From contig CP093061.1 of the NCBI GenBank assembly GCA_029027265.1, positions 1,798,001 through 1,862,000 of the forward strand: a stretch of 64,000 nt of DNA, written 5' to 3'. Position 1 is the first letter of the stretch. Each line of letters begins with the position of its first letter. Source of the stretch: Sulfurospirillum_A sp029027265 (GTDB lineage: Bacteria > Campylobacterota > Campylobacteria > Campylobacterales > Sulfurospirillaceae). This document shows positions 62,949 through 64,000 of this stretch, piece after piece. The position numbers and the translations under genes were made by a program. The notes under the pieces are model-generated. The model searched no databases and was not told where the DNA came from. It worked only from the letters and a program-made list of their open reading frames with translations.

Positions 62949-63773
62949 CAAAATACCACCTTCTGCTTTGATATAGTTATGTTCTTATCTATGCCTTTTA
63001 TTTTGCGTGATAGTGTAAGATTAAAATATATACTATCGTTGATAAGCCCTACTTCAAAGCCTTTTGCTTCTTTAGAAAGAATGGTTACATTGCCATCACA
63101 AAACTTATCTCCAACCCAAGGCTGATAATTGTAAAAAAGGTAAAGTGTATTGTTGTTATCTGAACTATTTACATCGCTACAAGGTAAATCTATATCTTCT
63201 CTTCTTGTTATAGCATATGCACTATCAACGATATAGTACTTTTCATATATTTCATCTGGTCTAGTTTGTAGTGTTATATTATTCTCATTAAACTTTGTTA
63301 TATTGTACTCATTTAACTCACCTTCATCAAAACTACCCGCAAAAACAAGAGCTAATTCAGCTGTATTAGAAAATTTCCCCTTGGAAAAGTTTAAATCATA
63401 ACTGACTATTGTGTTACTATTTCTATCAGAAGCATTCATATCTACAAAACCACTATAATACCCTGCCTTTAAATACTCACTTGCCGTTCCATGCCACTCT
63501 AAAAGAGTTAGATTTTCATCTGTAATTTCATAAATAGATTTTAAACTTACCATCTTTATCATAACCAACAACAGATATAGGAACTCTTTCACGAAGCAAA
63601 GCACTCACTTGGTTTAAGACTATCTGAGAATCAAAAGAGAGTTCACTCAGAGCTTTACTTTTTGCTACTCTTTGATAAAGATACTTTAAAGAGACAAAAG
63701 TACCAACACAAAGTATACCCATAATCACTATAACCATTATCATCTCTACTAAAGTAAATGCTCTTAACTTCAT
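62948..63773 (-). pseudogene. Minor prepilin (MshO-like), cluster 2; one-base frameshift
   Basis: The N-terminal frame starts at ATG 63773 (MKLRA^FTLVEMIMVIVIMGIL, Glu5 present) and reads to VGYDKDGKF, then KIYL-stop. The remainder, SIYEITDENLTLLEWHG onward, continues in another frame to 62948. Deleting one T from the TTTT at 63539-63542 gives GKFKSIYEIT and a 274-residue protein, a suitable size for MshO-type prepilins. ATG 63773 overlaps the upstream stop (ATGA). The C-terminal ORF that appears to start at 63604 is not independent. Confidence 0.8.
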
Positions 63774-64000
63774 TTCCATACTCTTTTATTGATTTTCATC
63801 TGGCCTATGTTTGCAGAGGTATAATTAAACTGTGTAAGTTGTTTTTGCTCACCACGTTTACCTGTATAAAACACTTTAATTCTTACTCTTTTTAGGTTTG
63901 TTCTATTTTTTACATCATTGCTTTGATTTAAATTACTTATATTATTATCTTCTATATAACTTACTGTTATATTTAAATCATAAAGTTTTCCATTGGTAGT
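63770..64000 (-). CDS. Prepilin-like protein, C-terminal part (cut by window edge)
   Basis: The open frame from the right edge gives about 76 residues ending GQMKINKRVWK and a stop that overlaps the next prepilin ATG. The fragment (LYDLNITVSYIEDNN, RTNLKRVRIKVFYTGKRGEQ, then FNYTSANIG) resembles the C-terminal beta domain of MshD/GspI-type minor prepilins. Its N-terminus lies outside the window, so the class is uncertain. The context strongly suggests a further minor prepilin of cluster 2. Confidence 0.6.
   Translation of the reverse strand, partial: TTNGKLYDLNITVSYIEDNNISNLNQSNDVKNRTNLKRVRIKVFYTGKRGEQKQLTQFNYTSANIGQMKINKRVWK

Overview
The window looks like chromosomal DNA of an AT-rich member of the Campylobacterota, most like Sulfurimonas and its relatives. 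The evidence is the gene content and order: hslU-era; pyrD - M16 protease - dapA - FabL-like reductase - pgsA, an order I also recall from Helicobacter; the four-subunit oorDABC 2-oxoglutarate:ferredoxin oxidoreductase; a monomeric-type isocitrate dehydrogenase; and a MurF with an N-terminal membrane domain. The minus-strand run icd-mdh-fumAB-sucCD-oorDABC supplies most central steps of a reductive TCA cycle, which suggests autotrophy. No rRNA, tRNA, CRISPR array or insertion sequence was seen.

Layout. 1-1.0 kb: end of hslU, then era. 1.07-10.35 kb (+): an MSHA-type pilus/secretion assembly module in the order I-J-K-L-M-N-(extra ORF)-E-G, with no pilin genes. 10.4-20.7 kb (-): flgH, ackA-pta, murF, acylphosphatase, alpha/beta hydrolase, an orphan Phd-like antitoxin, ddl, ruvA and a FapA/DUF342 gene. 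20.77-25.3 kb (+): murJ, cysS and an MsbA-like exporter. 26-32.3 kb (+): pyrD, M16 protease, dapA, FabL-like reductase, pgsA, rseP and a YggS-family gene. 32.3-35.8 kb (-): AlkD-like, BaiN-like, unknown, and FMN split-barrel proteins. 35.8-36.4 kb (+): marC. 36.4-46.2 kb (-): the TCA block. 46.2-52.3 kb: mltG, an AsmA-like giant, a rhodanese and a UvrD-type helicase. 52.4-53.6 kb (+): two major-pilin-like genes. 53.6-64 kb (-): a second, paralogous MSHA-type module (G, E, N, M, L, K, J, I read leftwards on the map) with at least four prepilin-like genes upstream of I; it runs off the window end.

Main observations. (1) Two MSHA-type machines with the same internal gene order lie 42 kb apart on opposite strands. 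Only the second carries prepilins, and only its MshE keeps both c-di-GMP-binding MshEN motifs in near-canonical form. (2) The palindrome TACATGTA, usually as Y-TACATGTA-R, occurs 34 times by eye. It is dense from 11 to 35 kb, absent from the first MSHA cluster and from the oor-suc-fum-mdh genes, and present in and near the second cluster. (3) Five genes between 44.4 and 63.6 kb (icd, helicase, mshL2, two prepilins) are each broken by one base while the first 44 kb shows none. Breakage of a core metabolic gene makes local sequence error likely, but the A8 tract in mshL2 could also be a switch. (4) Tiny ORFs are wedged with stop/start overlaps into the second MSHA operon.
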